Part shown: positions 24,714 through 32,555 of the stretch, piece after piece
Numbering within the stretch: position 1 is the first letter of the stretch
Layout: each line of letters starts with the position of its first letter
Assembly (NCBI GenBank): GCA_016788205.1
Contig: JAEUTA010000002.1
Span: 62,001-126,000 of the forward strand
Source of the DNA: Flavobacteriales bacterium
GTDB taxonomy: Bacteria > Bacteroidota > Bacteroidia > Flavobacteriales_F > PHOS-HE28
Direction: 5' to 3'
DNA length: 64,000 nt
Translations under genes and position numbers: made by a program
The notes under the pieces: generated by a model
What the model saw: only the letters and a program-made list of their open reading frames with translations
Databases searched by the model: none
Told to the model about the DNA's origin: nothing

Positions 24714-24721
24714 TACCTTTG
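24714..24721 (+). promoter_or_regulatory. Bacteroidota -7 element (TACCTTTG)
   Basis: A perfect TAnnTTTG match, 29 nt before the E2 ATG. No clear -33 TTG was found at the usual spacing. Confidence 0.6.
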
Positions 24722-24750
24722 GCCGCCTCCCTTAGTCGGAAGCGTTGCCC

Positions 24751-26115
24751 ATGTCCCAGATCGACATCCTATTGCCCAAGATGGGCGAAAGCGTGGCGGA
24801 AGCCACCATCATCAAATGGCTCAAGAACGAAGGTGATCGCGTAGAGGCCGACGAGCCCATCGTGGAGATCGCCACGGATAAGGTGGATAGTGAAGTGCCA
24901 GCTCCCGAAGCCGGTGTGCTTCTGAAGCGCTTGGTAAAGGATGGTGACGTGGTGAAAGTGGGTCAGCCCATCGCCCAGATAGGTGCAGCGAATGGAGCGG
25001 GAACAGGGGTAAGTGCTCCGGCACCCGCGGCTGCCTCCAACGGTGCGCCGAAGGCGATCCCCCTTGCTGCTCCGGTTCCTTCCCCGGCACCTACCGCCCA
25101 GAGCGGTCCCGTTGAACGCACTGGCCCGAGCGGCAAGTTCTATTCGCCCTTGGTGCGGAACATCGCCCAGAACGAAGGAGTATCTCTTCAGGAATTGGAA
25201 GCCATAGCCGGATCCGGGCAAGGAGGCCGTGTAACGAAGAAGGACATCCTGGACTACCTGCCCAATAGGGGAACACAAGAAGCCGGGACGAGCGCTGTAA
25301 GCAGCGAACCCAGCACGCCTGTTCCTGCTCCTGTCGCCGCTCCTGCTTCTGCCCCTGCCTCCAGCCCGAAGGCCGAACCACAGGCGCCCAAAGTGCTTCC
25401 GGGCGAAGGCGACGAGCTCATTGAGATGGACCGGATGCGCAAGCTGATCGCCGACCACATGGTGATGAGCAAGCGTACCAGCCCGCACGTGACCAGCTTC
25501 GTAGAGGCCGATGTGACCAACCTGGTACTGTGGCGCGAGAAAGTGAAGAAGTCCTTCGAACAGCGCGAAGGCGAGAAGATCACCTTCACCCCCATCTTCA
25601 TCATGGCCATCGTGCAGGCCATCAAGGAGATGCCGATGATCAACGTGCAGGTCGACGGGTACAACATCATCAAGAAAAAGGACATCAACGTGGGCATGGC
25701 GGCGGCGCTCCCCAGCGGCAATCTCATCGTACCGGTGATCAAGAACGCCGACCGCCTCAACCTGGTGGGCCTCACCAAGAAGGTGAACGACCTGGCCAAC
25801 CGGGCCCGGGCGGGCAAACTCACCCCGGACGAGATCAGCGGGGGTACCTACACGGTGACCAACGTGGGCACCTTCGGCAACGTACTGGGTACACCGGTCA
25901 TCAACCAGCCCCAGGTCGCCATCATGGCCACCGGCGCCATCCGGAAGAAGCCAGCCGTGATCGAGACCCCCCAAGGTGACATGATCGGTATCCGACACCT
26001 GATGTTCTTGAGCCATAGCTACGACCACCGCGTGGTGGACGGAGCCCTTGGTGGCCGCTTCGTACGGCGTGTGGCCGATATCCTGGAAGGCTGGGCGATC
26101 GACCAGAGCTTCTGA
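24751..26115 (+). CDS. 2-oxoacid dehydrogenase dihydrolipoamide acyltransferase (E2)
   Basis: 454 aa. A lipoyl domain (1-80) has the lipoylated Lys44 in ATDKVDSE. A Pro/Ala linker follows, then the E1/E3-binding domain (about 127-170, SPLVRNIAQNEGV and GGRVTKKDIL), a second Pro/Ala linker and the CoA acyltransferase core (about 220-454) with the catalytic His in SYDHRVVDGALGG. It forms the core of a pyruvate- or branched-chain-type complex; which one cannot be told without the E1 genes, which are not nearby. The ATG at 24751 is used rather than a TTG at 24745. Confidence 0.92.
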   Translation: MSQIDILLPKMGESVAEATIIKWLKNEGDRVEADEPIVEIATDKVDSEVPAPEAGVLLKRLVKDGDVVKVGQPIAQIGAANGAGTGVSAPAPAAASNGAPKAIPLAAPVPSPAPTAQSGPVERTGPSGKFYSPLVRNIAQNEGVSLQELEAIAGSGQGGRVTKKDILDYLPNRGTQEAGTSAVSSEPSTPVPAPVAAPASAPASSPKAEPQAPKVLPGEGDELIEMDRMRKLIADHMVMSKRTSPHVTSFVEADVTNLVLWREKVKKSFEQREGEKITFTPIFIMAIVQAIKEMPMINVQVDGYNIIKKKDINVGMAAALPSGNLIVPVIKNADRLNLVGLTKKVNDLANRARAGKLTPDEISGGTYTVTNVGTFGNVLGTPVINQPQVAIMATGAIRKKPAVIETPQGDMIGIRHLMFLSHSYDHRVVDGALGGRFVRRVADILEGWAIDQSF

Positions 26116-26145
26116 ACAAAGACCACCCCGGCAAGCGGAAAATTC

Positions 26146-26153
26146 TACATTTA
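26146..26153 (+). promoter_or_regulatory. Bacteroidota -7 element (TACATTTA)
   Basis: TACATTTA, one mismatch to TAnnTTTG, ends 24 nt before the ATG at 26178. Confidence 0.45.
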
Positions 26154-26177
26154 GCCGCTCTATCCCGTTCTCAACGA

Positions 26178-28385
26178 ATGCGTTCTGTCATGAAGTACGG
26201 CTACGTTGCCATCGCCCTTTTAGGCTCGATCCTCCTCCAAACCCATGCCCACGCTCAAGGGGACAACACGTCCTTCACGTGGAAGTTCGAGGAGGGCAAC
26301 AAGCTGATGGAGGAGAAGTTCTACAACCAAGCCGCGGATATCTGGTCCGGGCTCCTGGCAACGGATGCCGAAAATGCCAACCTGAACTACAAGCTTGGCG
26401 CTTCCTACTTCAACTCCTACAACCAGAAGGCGAAAGCACTACCCTTTCTAGAGAAAGCCGCCGCCCTGCGCAAGAGTGATTTCGGCTCCTTCAATACGGC
26501 CGGCTACGACCCGTTCGACCCCCGGGAGCGCAACGCACCGGCCGAAGTGGACTACTACCTGGGCCGTGCCTACCACCTGAACGGTCAGTTCGACAAGGCA
26601 GACATGGCTTATCAGAAATTCCTGGACGAGAGCGACCCCAAACACGAACTGCGCGACCAAGCCAGCCGTGGCAAGGAGCAGACGGCCAATGCCCGGGTAC
26701 TGCAGGCTTCGCCCATGGACTACCAGATATCCAACGTAGGTCAGGTCATCAATTGGGCCGGGCCAGACTTCAGTCCGGTGCTGAGCGTGGACGGTAACGC
26801 ACTGTTCTATACCAGCCGCCGCGTGCGTCCGGATAGTTCCAACAGCGCCGTGATCGACCCCATCGCGGGCCAGCCCTACGAGAACGTTTACGTGAGCTAC
26901 AAGGATCGTGAAGGCACCTGGCAGAAGCCCGAGGTGCTCAACATCAACCCGGCTGTTGGCCACTTGGCAACGATCAACGTTGCAGCGGACGGACAGACGC
27001 TCTTCGTATACCGCGATGATGGCGGTGACGGCAACATCTACGAAAGCAAGCTGGTGGGTGAGATCTGGAGCGATCCCGTGCTGATGGGAAGCGACATCAA
27101 TACCAAGGCGTGGGAAACGCACGGTGCGCTCACCGCCGACGGGAACACCTTCTATTTCGTTAGCGACCGTAAGGATGCCAGCATAGGTGGTAGGGATATC
27201 TATCGCGTGGTGCGTTTGCCGAACGGCGAATGGAGCAAGGCACAGAACCTCAGTCCGGTGGTGAATACCCGCTACGATGAGGACGGCCCCTTCATCCACC
27301 CGAACGGACGTACGCTCTACTTCAGTTCCAAAGGGCATAATTCCATGGGAGGCTTCGACATCTTCTACACGGAGATGAACGATGACGGCAGCTGGACGGC
27401 TCCGAAGAACCTCGGCGCTCCCCTGAACACCACGGATGATGACGTGTTCTTCGTGACCACAGCCGATGGACGCCGGGGGTATTTCAGCAGCGACCAGAAC
27501 GCTGGCTACGGTGAAAAGGACATCTACTTCGTCGATCTGCCGAGCGAAATGGAGGCTGAAGGCCTTACCGTTCTCAAGGGATACATCATCCCCGCACCGG
27601 GCGAAGACCTTCCGAACTCCACCATCCTGTATGTCACCGACAAGTCCACCGGTGAAGTGAAGACCTACAAACCCCGCCAGCGCGATGGCGTGTACGTAGC
27701 CATCCTGCCTCCCTGTAAAGAGTACAATCTGGATTACCGGGTGAACGACAAAACGGTACACACGGAGGACATCTTCGTGGAGTGCGAGAGCAGTTACCAG
27801 GAGATCAACAAGGAGATCTACCTGAGCCCTGTGTCGCTCGCTGGTCCGGCCAGCATCGTGGACCTGCCCAAAGGTTCGCCTCCCGGCAAGAAGGAAAAGG
27901 GCGAGAAAGTCACCCCGGAAGGTACCCTCGCTGCGGGCAAGGAGAAGGAGAAAGCCCTTACCGATGCCGAAATGAAGGAGAAGGGCAGCAAGCACGTTGC
28001 ACCCGATGCCAAGTACGCCGACGAGTACACGAAGTTCTACGTGTATAACGCGAAGGACATCGACCAGAACGAACAGCGCTGGAAGGAATTCGTGGACATC
28101 GTGGTGGGCTTGATCGAGAAGAACGGCAAGGCCAACGTCGTGATCGAAGCGAGTGCATCGAAAGTGCCCACCAAAACCTTCGGCACCAACGAGAACCTGA
28201 GCCGCCAGCGGATGGAAGATGCCCGTGCCCGCCTGCTCGAAGCCGTGAAGGCCCGTGGCAAGGATGAGACTAAACTGTATCTAGAGGCCGTAAATAACCT
28301 GGTACAAGGTCCCAAGTACGTGGGCGACTTCAAGAACACCGAGAAGTACGGGAAGTTCCAGTATGCCAAGTTGAAAGTGCGGTAG
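26178..28385 (+). CDS. PorE-like outer-membrane-associated protein (TPR, PD40 propeller, OmpA-like C-terminus)
   Basis: 735 aa. The order is: signal peptide (ends HAHAQ); TPR repeats (about 30-165); a PD40/WD40-like propeller (about 190-460, repeated motifs such as HPNGRTLYFSSKG and SDRKDASIGGRDIY); a carboxypeptidase-regulatory-like fold (about 465-550); a Lys-rich linker; and a divergent OmpA-like C-terminal domain (about 610-735, with ENLSRQRMEDARARL). This is the layout of PorE-type proteins linked to the type IX secretion system and to peptidoglycan anchoring. The OmpA signature is weak, so peptidoglycan binding is uncertain. A strong terminator follows. Confidence 0.78.
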   Translation: MRSVMKYGYVAIALLGSILLQTHAHAQGDNTSFTWKFEEGNKLMEEKFYNQAADIWSGLLATDAENANLNYKLGASYFNSYNQKAKALPFLEKAAALRKSDFGSFNTAGYDPFDPRERNAPAEVDYYLGRAYHLNGQFDKADMAYQKFLDESDPKHELRDQASRGKEQTANARVLQASPMDYQISNVGQVINWAGPDFSPVLSVDGNALFYTSRRVRPDSSNSAVIDPIAGQPYENVYVSYKDREGTWQKPEVLNINPAVGHLATINVAADGQTLFVYRDDGGDGNIYESKLVGEIWSDPVLMGSDINTKAWETHGALTADGNTFYFVSDRKDASIGGRDIYRVVRLPNGEWSKAQNLSPVVNTRYDEDGPFIHPNGRTLYFSSKGHNSMGGFDIFYTEMNDDGSWTAPKNLGAPLNTTDDDVFFVTTADGRRGYFSSDQNAGYGEKDIYFVDLPSEMEAEGLTVLKGYIIPAPGEDLPNSTILYVTDKSTGEVKTYKPRQRDGVYVAILPPCKEYNLDYRVNDKTVHTEDIFVECESSYQEINKEIYLSPVSLAGPASIVDLPKGSPPGKKEKGEKVTPEGTLAAGKEKEKALTDAEMKEKGSKHVAPDAKYADEYTKFYVYNAKDIDQNEQRWKEFVDIVVGLIEKNGKANVVIEASASKVPTKTFGTNENLSRQRMEDARARLLEAVKARGKDETKLYLEAVNNLVQGPKYVGDFKNTEKYGKFQYAKLKVR

Positions 28386-28407
28386 AACGATCGTTCAGAA
28401 CTTACAT

Positions 28408-28440
28408 GAACCCCGGCCGCAGCGCTGGGGTTCTTCTTTT
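28408..28440 (+). terminator. Rho-independent terminator
   Basis: GAACCCC (28408-28414) pairs with GGGGTTC (28427-28433) around a 12-nt GC-rich loop and is followed by TTCTTTT (28434-28440). It ends transcription of the PorE-like gene. The next promoter element begins 2 nt later. Confidence 0.8.
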
Positions 28441-28441
28441 C

Positions 28442-28449
28442 TACATTTC
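28442..28449 (+). promoter_or_regulatory. Bacteroidota -7 element (TACATTTC)
   Basis: TACATTTC ends 5 nt before the exonuclease ATG and directly follows the U-tract of the upstream terminator. Confidence 0.45.
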
Positions 28450-28454
28450 GGCTG

Positions 28455-29228
28455 ATGGCCCTATCCCTTCAACGCCCGCTCGCCTTTTTCGACCTGGAGA
28501 CCACCGGAGTGAAGATCGGTCGCGATCGCATCGTGCAGATCGGCATCGTGCGCCTGCGACAGGACGGTACCCGAGAAAGCTACCAGACGTTGGTGAACCC
28601 CGGCATGCCCATACCGCCAGAAGCGACCGCCGTCCATGGCATCAGTGACATTGACGTGGCCCTTGCCCCTTCCCTGGAAGCCGTGGCGCGGGAGGTGCTG
28701 GACGAACTCGCCGGTTGCGACCTGAGCGGCTTCAACGTATTGCGGTTCGACATCCCTTTCCTCACCGAAGAATTGCATCGCGTAGGTTTCGAGTGGAACA
28801 CCAGTGCTTTGCGTGTAGTGGACGTGCAGCGCATCTTCCACAAGATGGAACCTCGCGATCTCGGTGCAGCGCTCAAGTTCTACTGCGGCCGCGAACACAC
28901 TGGTGCACACGATGCGCTCGCTGACGTGGTAGCTACCGCCGATGTGCTCCTGGCACAACTGGAACGATATCCAGATACACTGCAAGGAGACATCAGCTTC
29001 CTCGGCGAACTCAGCGGTGACCGCCAGCGCAGTCCCGATGCAGCGGGAAAGTTGAAGTTCGATGAACGTGGCGCGATCTGTCTCTCCTTTGGGAAATATG
29101 CCGGATGGACCTTGGAGAACATCGGCCGCAGCGACCCCGGCTACCTGCAATGGTTGATGACCAAAGCCGACCTTCCCGGTAGCACGCTCTCGGTGATGCG
29201 CAACGCACTTGCTGATCTACACCATTAG
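28455..29228 (+). CDS. DnaQ-family 3'-5' exonuclease
   Basis: 257 aa. DEDDh exonuclease motifs are complete: DLETTG (Exo I), NVLRFDIPFL (Exo II) and AHDALADV with its His (Exo III). The C-terminal ~50 residues (FGKYAGWTLENIGRSDPGYLQW) match a small domain often attached to such nucleases (DUF3820-like). It degrades single-stranded DNA or RNA ends; whether it serves repair, proofreading or RNA turnover is not shown. The FAH-family gene starts 2 nt after its stop. Confidence 0.88.
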   Translation: MALSLQRPLAFFDLETTGVKIGRDRIVQIGIVRLRQDGTRESYQTLVNPGMPIPPEATAVHGISDIDVALAPSLEAVAREVLDELAGCDLSGFNVLRFDIPFLTEELHRVGFEWNTSALRVVDVQRIFHKMEPRDLGAALKFYCGREHTGAHDALADVVATADVLLAQLERYPDTLQGDISFLGELSGDRQRSPDAAGKLKFDERGAICLSFGKYAGWTLENIGRSDPGYLQWLMTKADLPGSTLSVMRNALADLHH

Positions 29229-29230
29229 CC

Positions 29231-29842
29231 ATGAAGATCGTTTGCATAGGCCGCAACTACGGCGACCACGCCAAAGAACTAGGCAACGCCATCCCCGATG
29301 AACCGGTGGTGTTCCTGAAACCGGAAAGCGCGCTCATCCCGCTGCGTGGCCCCATCACACTACCCGCGTTCAGCACCGATGTGCACCACGAGATCGAACT
29401 GGTCTTCGTGATCGGGCGAAAGAATGGCAAAGTGATCGCCGACAAGGCGACGATCGGCCTGGACCTCACCGCACGGGATATCCAGCAACAACTGAAAGCG
29501 AAAGGCCTGCCCTGGGAAAAGGCGAAGGCGTTCGATGGTTCAGCCTATGTGGCCGAGACCCGCAGCGCCATGGAGTCCTTCCCCGCCGGGCATCACATCG
29601 ACTTCATGCTGAAGAAGAACGGGCATGAGGTGCAAAGTGGACACAGCGGGCAGATGATCTTTGACGTGGACGCGTTGATCACCCATGTGCAGCGCTACAT
29701 GGCGTTGGAAGCCGGCGACCTGCTTTTCACGGGAACGCCGGCGGGAGTAGGCCCTTTGGCAGCAGGAGACCGCCTGGAAGGCTACATGCTTGGCGAGTTG
29801 CTGTTCGATCTCAACGTGGAAGACGGCCCATCCATTGGCTAG
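29231..29842 (+). CDS. Fumarylacetoacetate hydrolase (FAH) family protein
   Basis: 203 aa, a single FAH domain. The start IVCIGRNYGDHAKELG and the metal-binding motif HHEIELVFVIG (E-x-E) fit the family, as does LLFTGTPAGVGPL near the end. Members hydrolyse or decarboxylate beta-keto acids, for example oxaloacetate or acylpyruvates, in the cytoplasm. The exact substrate cannot be told. It lies directly upstream of kdsA, with a separate promoter element between them. Confidence 0.88.
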   Translation: MKIVCIGRNYGDHAKELGNAIPDEPVVFLKPESALIPLRGPITLPAFSTDVHHEIELVFVIGRKNGKVIADKATIGLDLTARDIQQQLKAKGLPWEKAKAFDGSAYVAETRSAMESFPAGHHIDFMLKKNGHEVQSGHSGQMIFDVDALITHVQRYMALEAGDLLFTGTPAGVGPLAAGDRLEGYMLGELLFDLNVEDGPSIG

Positions 29843-29844
29843 GA

Positions 29845-29852
29845 TACCTTTG
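29845..29852 (+). promoter_or_regulatory. Bacteroidota -7 element (TACCTTTG)
   Basis: A perfect TAnnTTTG match, 20 nt before the kdsA ATG and 2 nt after the FAH stop. Confidence 0.6.
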
Positions 29853-29872
29853 CAGCCATTCTTCCAGAACGC

Positions 29873-30730
29873 ATGACCCGGATCGTCAACGTAGGCAACA
29901 TCGCTTGTGGCAGCGACCAGCTCTTCCTCATCAGCGGCCCGTGCGTGATCGAGACGGAGGATGTGATGCTGCGCACCGCCGAAACGCTGAAAGGTGTAAG
30001 CGAGCGCCTGAAACTGCCGGTGGTCTACAAGAGCAGCTTCACCAAGGACAACCGTAGCAGCGTGGACTTCTACATGGGTCCTGGCATGGACGAAGGCTTG
30101 AAAGTGCTGCAACGCATCAAGAAGGACTTCGGCTTCCCGGTGCTCACCGATATCCACTACCCCAGCCAGGCCGCACCTACAGCGGAAGTGTGCGATGTGA
30201 TCCAGATCCCGGCCTACCTGTGCATGCAGACCACGTTGGTGACCGAAGCGGCGAAGACCGGTGCGGTGATCAACCTGAAGCACGGCCAGTTCCTCGCGCC
30301 GGACAACATGATCAAGCCGGCGCAAAAGTGTGAGAGCGTCGGCAACTCGAACGTCATCCTCACCGAACGCGGCTACACCTTCGGCTACAACGACATGGTG
30401 GTGGATCCGCGCGCCTTCTACCACATGCGCAAGACCGGCTATCCCGTGGTGTTCGACATCACGCACAGCATCCGCAAATACGGCATCCCCAGCGCCGACC
30501 CACGCGGCGGCAACCGCGAGGTGATGCCCACGATCGCCCGTGCTGGTGTAGCCGCCGGAGTGGATGGTGTGTTCATCGAGATCCACCCCGACCCGCCCAA
30601 CGCACGCTGCGACGCCGCCAGCCAGCTGGACATGACGCAGCTCGAAGAATTCATGAAACCCCTGCTCGACCTCCACGCCGTGGAAGTGAAGCACCGACAA
30701 ATCCCCGCCGCAGAGACGCTGAGTCGCTGA
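29873..30730 (+). CDS. 3-deoxy-8-phosphooctulonate synthase (KdsA)
   Basis: 285 aa TIM barrel. It condenses phosphoenolpyruvate with arabinose 5-phosphate to Kdo 8-phosphate for LPS. Diagnostic motifs: ISGPCVIETED, YKSSFTKDNRSS, GFPVLTDIHYPSQA, QIPAYLCMQTTL, and GGNREVMPTIARAGVAAGVDG. The last seven residues (AAETLSR) are encoded by a family A palindromic repeat, so the natural C-terminus appears to have been extended. It begins a cluster with an aldolase-CBS fusion and a KdsC-like phosphatase. Confidence 0.96.
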   Translation: MTRIVNVGNIACGSDQLFLISGPCVIETEDVMLRTAETLKGVSERLKLPVVYKSSFTKDNRSSVDFYMGPGMDEGLKVLQRIKKDFGFPVLTDIHYPSQAAPTAEVCDVIQIPAYLCMQTTLVTEAAKTGAVINLKHGQFLAPDNMIKPAQKCESVGNSNVILTERGYTFGYNDMVVDPRAFYHMRKTGYPVVFDITHSIRKYGIPSADPRGGNREVMPTIARAGVAAGVDGVFIEIHPDPPNARCDAASQLDMTQLEEFMKPLLDLHAVEVKHRQIPAAETLSR

Positions 30731-30779
30731 GGAAATACAAGAACCACCGCATTCTCTGCGCCTCCGCGCCTCTGCGGCC
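30705..30779. repeat. Dispersed palindromic repeat, family A, overlapping the kdsA 3' end
   Basis: The left arm includes GCCGCAGAGACGCTGAG and the right arm ends GCGCCTCTGCGGC; the outer 8 bp (GCCGCAGA and TCTGCGGC) pair exactly. The left arm supplies the last codons and the stop of kdsA. The right arm ends 11 nt before the next ATG. Confidence 0.8.
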
Positions 30780-30790
30780 AATCAAACACC

Positions 30791-31813
30791 ATGGAACTTT
30801 ACCTCGACAGCGCCGACATCAAGGAGATCGACGAAGCCTTCAAACTCGGCTTCCTCACCGGCCTCACCACCACGCCAACGTTCATGCACCGCGGAGGTGT
30901 CACGAACATCGACAAGATGATCCTGGACCTCGCCAAGAAGGTGCCCATCCTGCAGGTGGAAGCCCTCGGCGAGACCGCTGAAGAAGTGGTGAAAGAGGCG
31001 AAGCGCCAATTGAAGATGGGCCTGAAGAAGGAGACCACCGTCTTCAAGATCCCTGTGAGCCTCGAAGGTCTGCGCGCATGCCGCATGCTGCGCAACGAAG
31101 GCATCATGGTGAACGTGCACCTGGTGTATACGCTGCAACAAGCGTACATGGCCATGCAGGCCGGTGCCAGCTACGTGTGTCCGCTGGTGGGTCGCTTGCA
31201 GGACCAAGGTCATGATGCCCTCGCTTTGGTGGAGCAGTGCGTACGCGCCGTGAACTATTACGGCTACGACACCAAGATCATGTTCAGCAGCGTACGTACC
31301 GTGGAGCACGTGCGCAACGCGGTGGACATCGGTGTACACACCATCACCGTGCCTTGGAAGCTGATGAAACAGCTCACCGATAACCACTTCACGGCGATCG
31401 GCACGCAGCAGTTCTACAAGGACACCTACCTGATCACGAAGAAGGTGAAGGATGTACTTGGCCGCAGCAACCCCGTGGTGAAGGACAGCGCGACCATCAG
31501 CGAAGCGTTGGTGGAGATGACCAAGCACGGCTTCGGTGCTGTGATGGTGGTGGATGCCAAAGGCAAGAACGTGGGCGTGTTCACCGATGGTGGCCTGCGT
31601 CGCGGCTTGGAGAAGGATGGCAACAAGTTCCTCGCCAAGAAGCTGAACACGCTGAAGTTCAATGCACCGTTCACCGTTTCACCGGAAGCGCTGCTCGATG
31701 AGGCGCAGAAGGCCTTTAAGGAGCATAAGGTGGATACGCTGAGCGTGAGCGAGAACGGCAAGCAGCTCGGTATGCTGGACATCCAGGACCTGATGAAGGC
31801 GATCTCGGCGTAA
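30791..31813 (+). CDS. Transaldolase/FSA-like aldolase fused to a KdsD-type CBS pair
   Basis: 340 aa. Residues 1-215 are a class I transaldolase/fructose-6-phosphate-aldolase barrel: Asp6, Schiff-base Lys86 (VFKIPVS) and GRLQDQGHD. Residues about 228-338 are a CBS pair with GVFTDGGLRRGLE, the hallmark of the CBS pair in arabinose-5-phosphate isomerase (KdsD/KpsF, normally SIS plus CBS). The aldolase site differs from the usual one: Thr28 for Asn (TTTPT), His110 for Thr, Cys130 and Leu132 in the SYVCPLVG loop. It lies between kdsA and a KdsC-like gene, so I infer a role in Kdo supply, perhaps making arabinose 5-phosphate by aldol chemistry. It could instead be a different C-C bond enzyme regulated by nucleotides. 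Start: ATG 11 nt after the repeat. Confidence 0.82.
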   Translation: MELYLDSADIKEIDEAFKLGFLTGLTTTPTFMHRGGVTNIDKMILDLAKKVPILQVEALGETAEEVVKEAKRQLKMGLKKETTVFKIPVSLEGLRACRMLRNEGIMVNVHLVYTLQQAYMAMQAGASYVCPLVGRLQDQGHDALALVEQCVRAVNYYGYDTKIMFSSVRTVEHVRNAVDIGVHTITVPWKLMKQLTDNHFTAIGTQQFYKDTYLITKKVKDVLGRSNPVVKDSATISEALVEMTKHGFGAVMVVDAKGKNVGVFTDGGLRRGLEKDGNKFLAKKLNTLKFNAPFTVSPEALLDEAQKAFKEHKVDTLSVSENGKQLGMLDIQDLMKAISA

Positions 31814-31839
31814 GCCGATCGTCAGTGATCAGTCGTCGG

Positions 31840-31883
31840 TGGTTCGGCAGCCAGTAAGGACCGACAACTGGCAACTCCGAACC
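31840..31883. repeat. Dispersed palindromic repeat, family B, abutting a start codon
   Basis: GGTTCGGCAGCCAG (about 31840-31853) pairs imperfectly with CTGGCAACTCCGAACC (31868-31883). The right arm ends on the base before the KdsC-like ATG. Read in the frame of the downstream gene it encodes NWQLRT, as in the glycosyltransferase at 11117. Confidence 0.65.
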
Positions 31884-32555
31884 ATGTTGGATCACTTTAC
31901 CAACCTCGGCCTCCGAACCACCGCACCGGAGAAGGACCTCTTACGCCGTCTGGCCCGTACCAAGGCCGTGCTTTTCGATTGGGACGGCGTTTTCAACGAC
32001 GGCTTCAAGGATGCCGAAGGCGGCAGCCCCTTCAGCGAGGTGGGCAGCATGGGCGTGAACCTGTTGCGGTTCGCGTTGTGGTTGCGCAACGGTTCGTTGC
32101 CGAAAGCGGCGGTGATCACCGGGCAGCACAACCCCTATTCGGAACGTTTCGCCCAGCGCGAACGGCTCCACGGCGTGTACATGGGCTTCACCAACAAGCC
32201 CGAAGCCTTCGATGCATTCCTGAAGCAGCACGGTCTGGAAGCGGATGAGGTCGCCTTCTTCTTCGACGACGTATTGGATCTGCCTGTGGCGAAGCGGTGT
32301 GGCCTGCGCATCGTGATCGGCAGTCCCGTCACGGCATGGCTGGTGGAACAAGCCATCGCGCGCGGCGAAGTGGACCTGGTAACAGCGAACAGCGGTGGGG
32401 ATAATGGCCTACGCGAAGCCACGGATGCTGTGATTGCGTTGTTGGGCAATGGTGCAGATGTGATCGAGCACCGCACCGCGTATTCCGAGACGTATCAACG
32501 CTATTTGAGCGAGCGGCAAGCCGTTATACCCGAAGTAGTGCGTAACCCGCGCTGA
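31884..32555 (+). CDS. KdsC-like HAD phosphatase
   Basis: 223 aa. HAD motifs: DWDGVFNDG (nucleophile Asp and general acid), VITGQHN (motif II), and DDVLDLPVAKRCG (motif IV, DD-x-x-DLP as in KdsC and the C1/IIIC subclass). It probably dephosphorylates Kdo 8-phosphate made by KdsA. It carries a C-terminal extension of about 45 residues beyond the ~175-180 aa usual for KdsC. The ATG at 31884 is chosen because the in-frame upstream sequence is repeat DNA. Its stop abuts the stop of the convergent DUF2141 gene. A NulO/sialic-acid phosphatase of the same subclass is the alternative. Confidence 0.82.
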   Translation: MLDHFTNLGLRTTAPEKDLLRRLARTKAVLFDWDGVFNDGFKDAEGGSPFSEVGSMGVNLLRFALWLRNGSLPKAAVITGQHNPYSERFAQRERLHGVYMGFTNKPEAFDAFLKQHGLEADEVAFFFDDVLDLPVAKRCGLRIVIGSPVTAWLVEQAIARGEVDLVTANSGGDNGLREATDAVIALLGNGADVIEHRTAYSETYQRYLSERQAVIPEVVRNPR

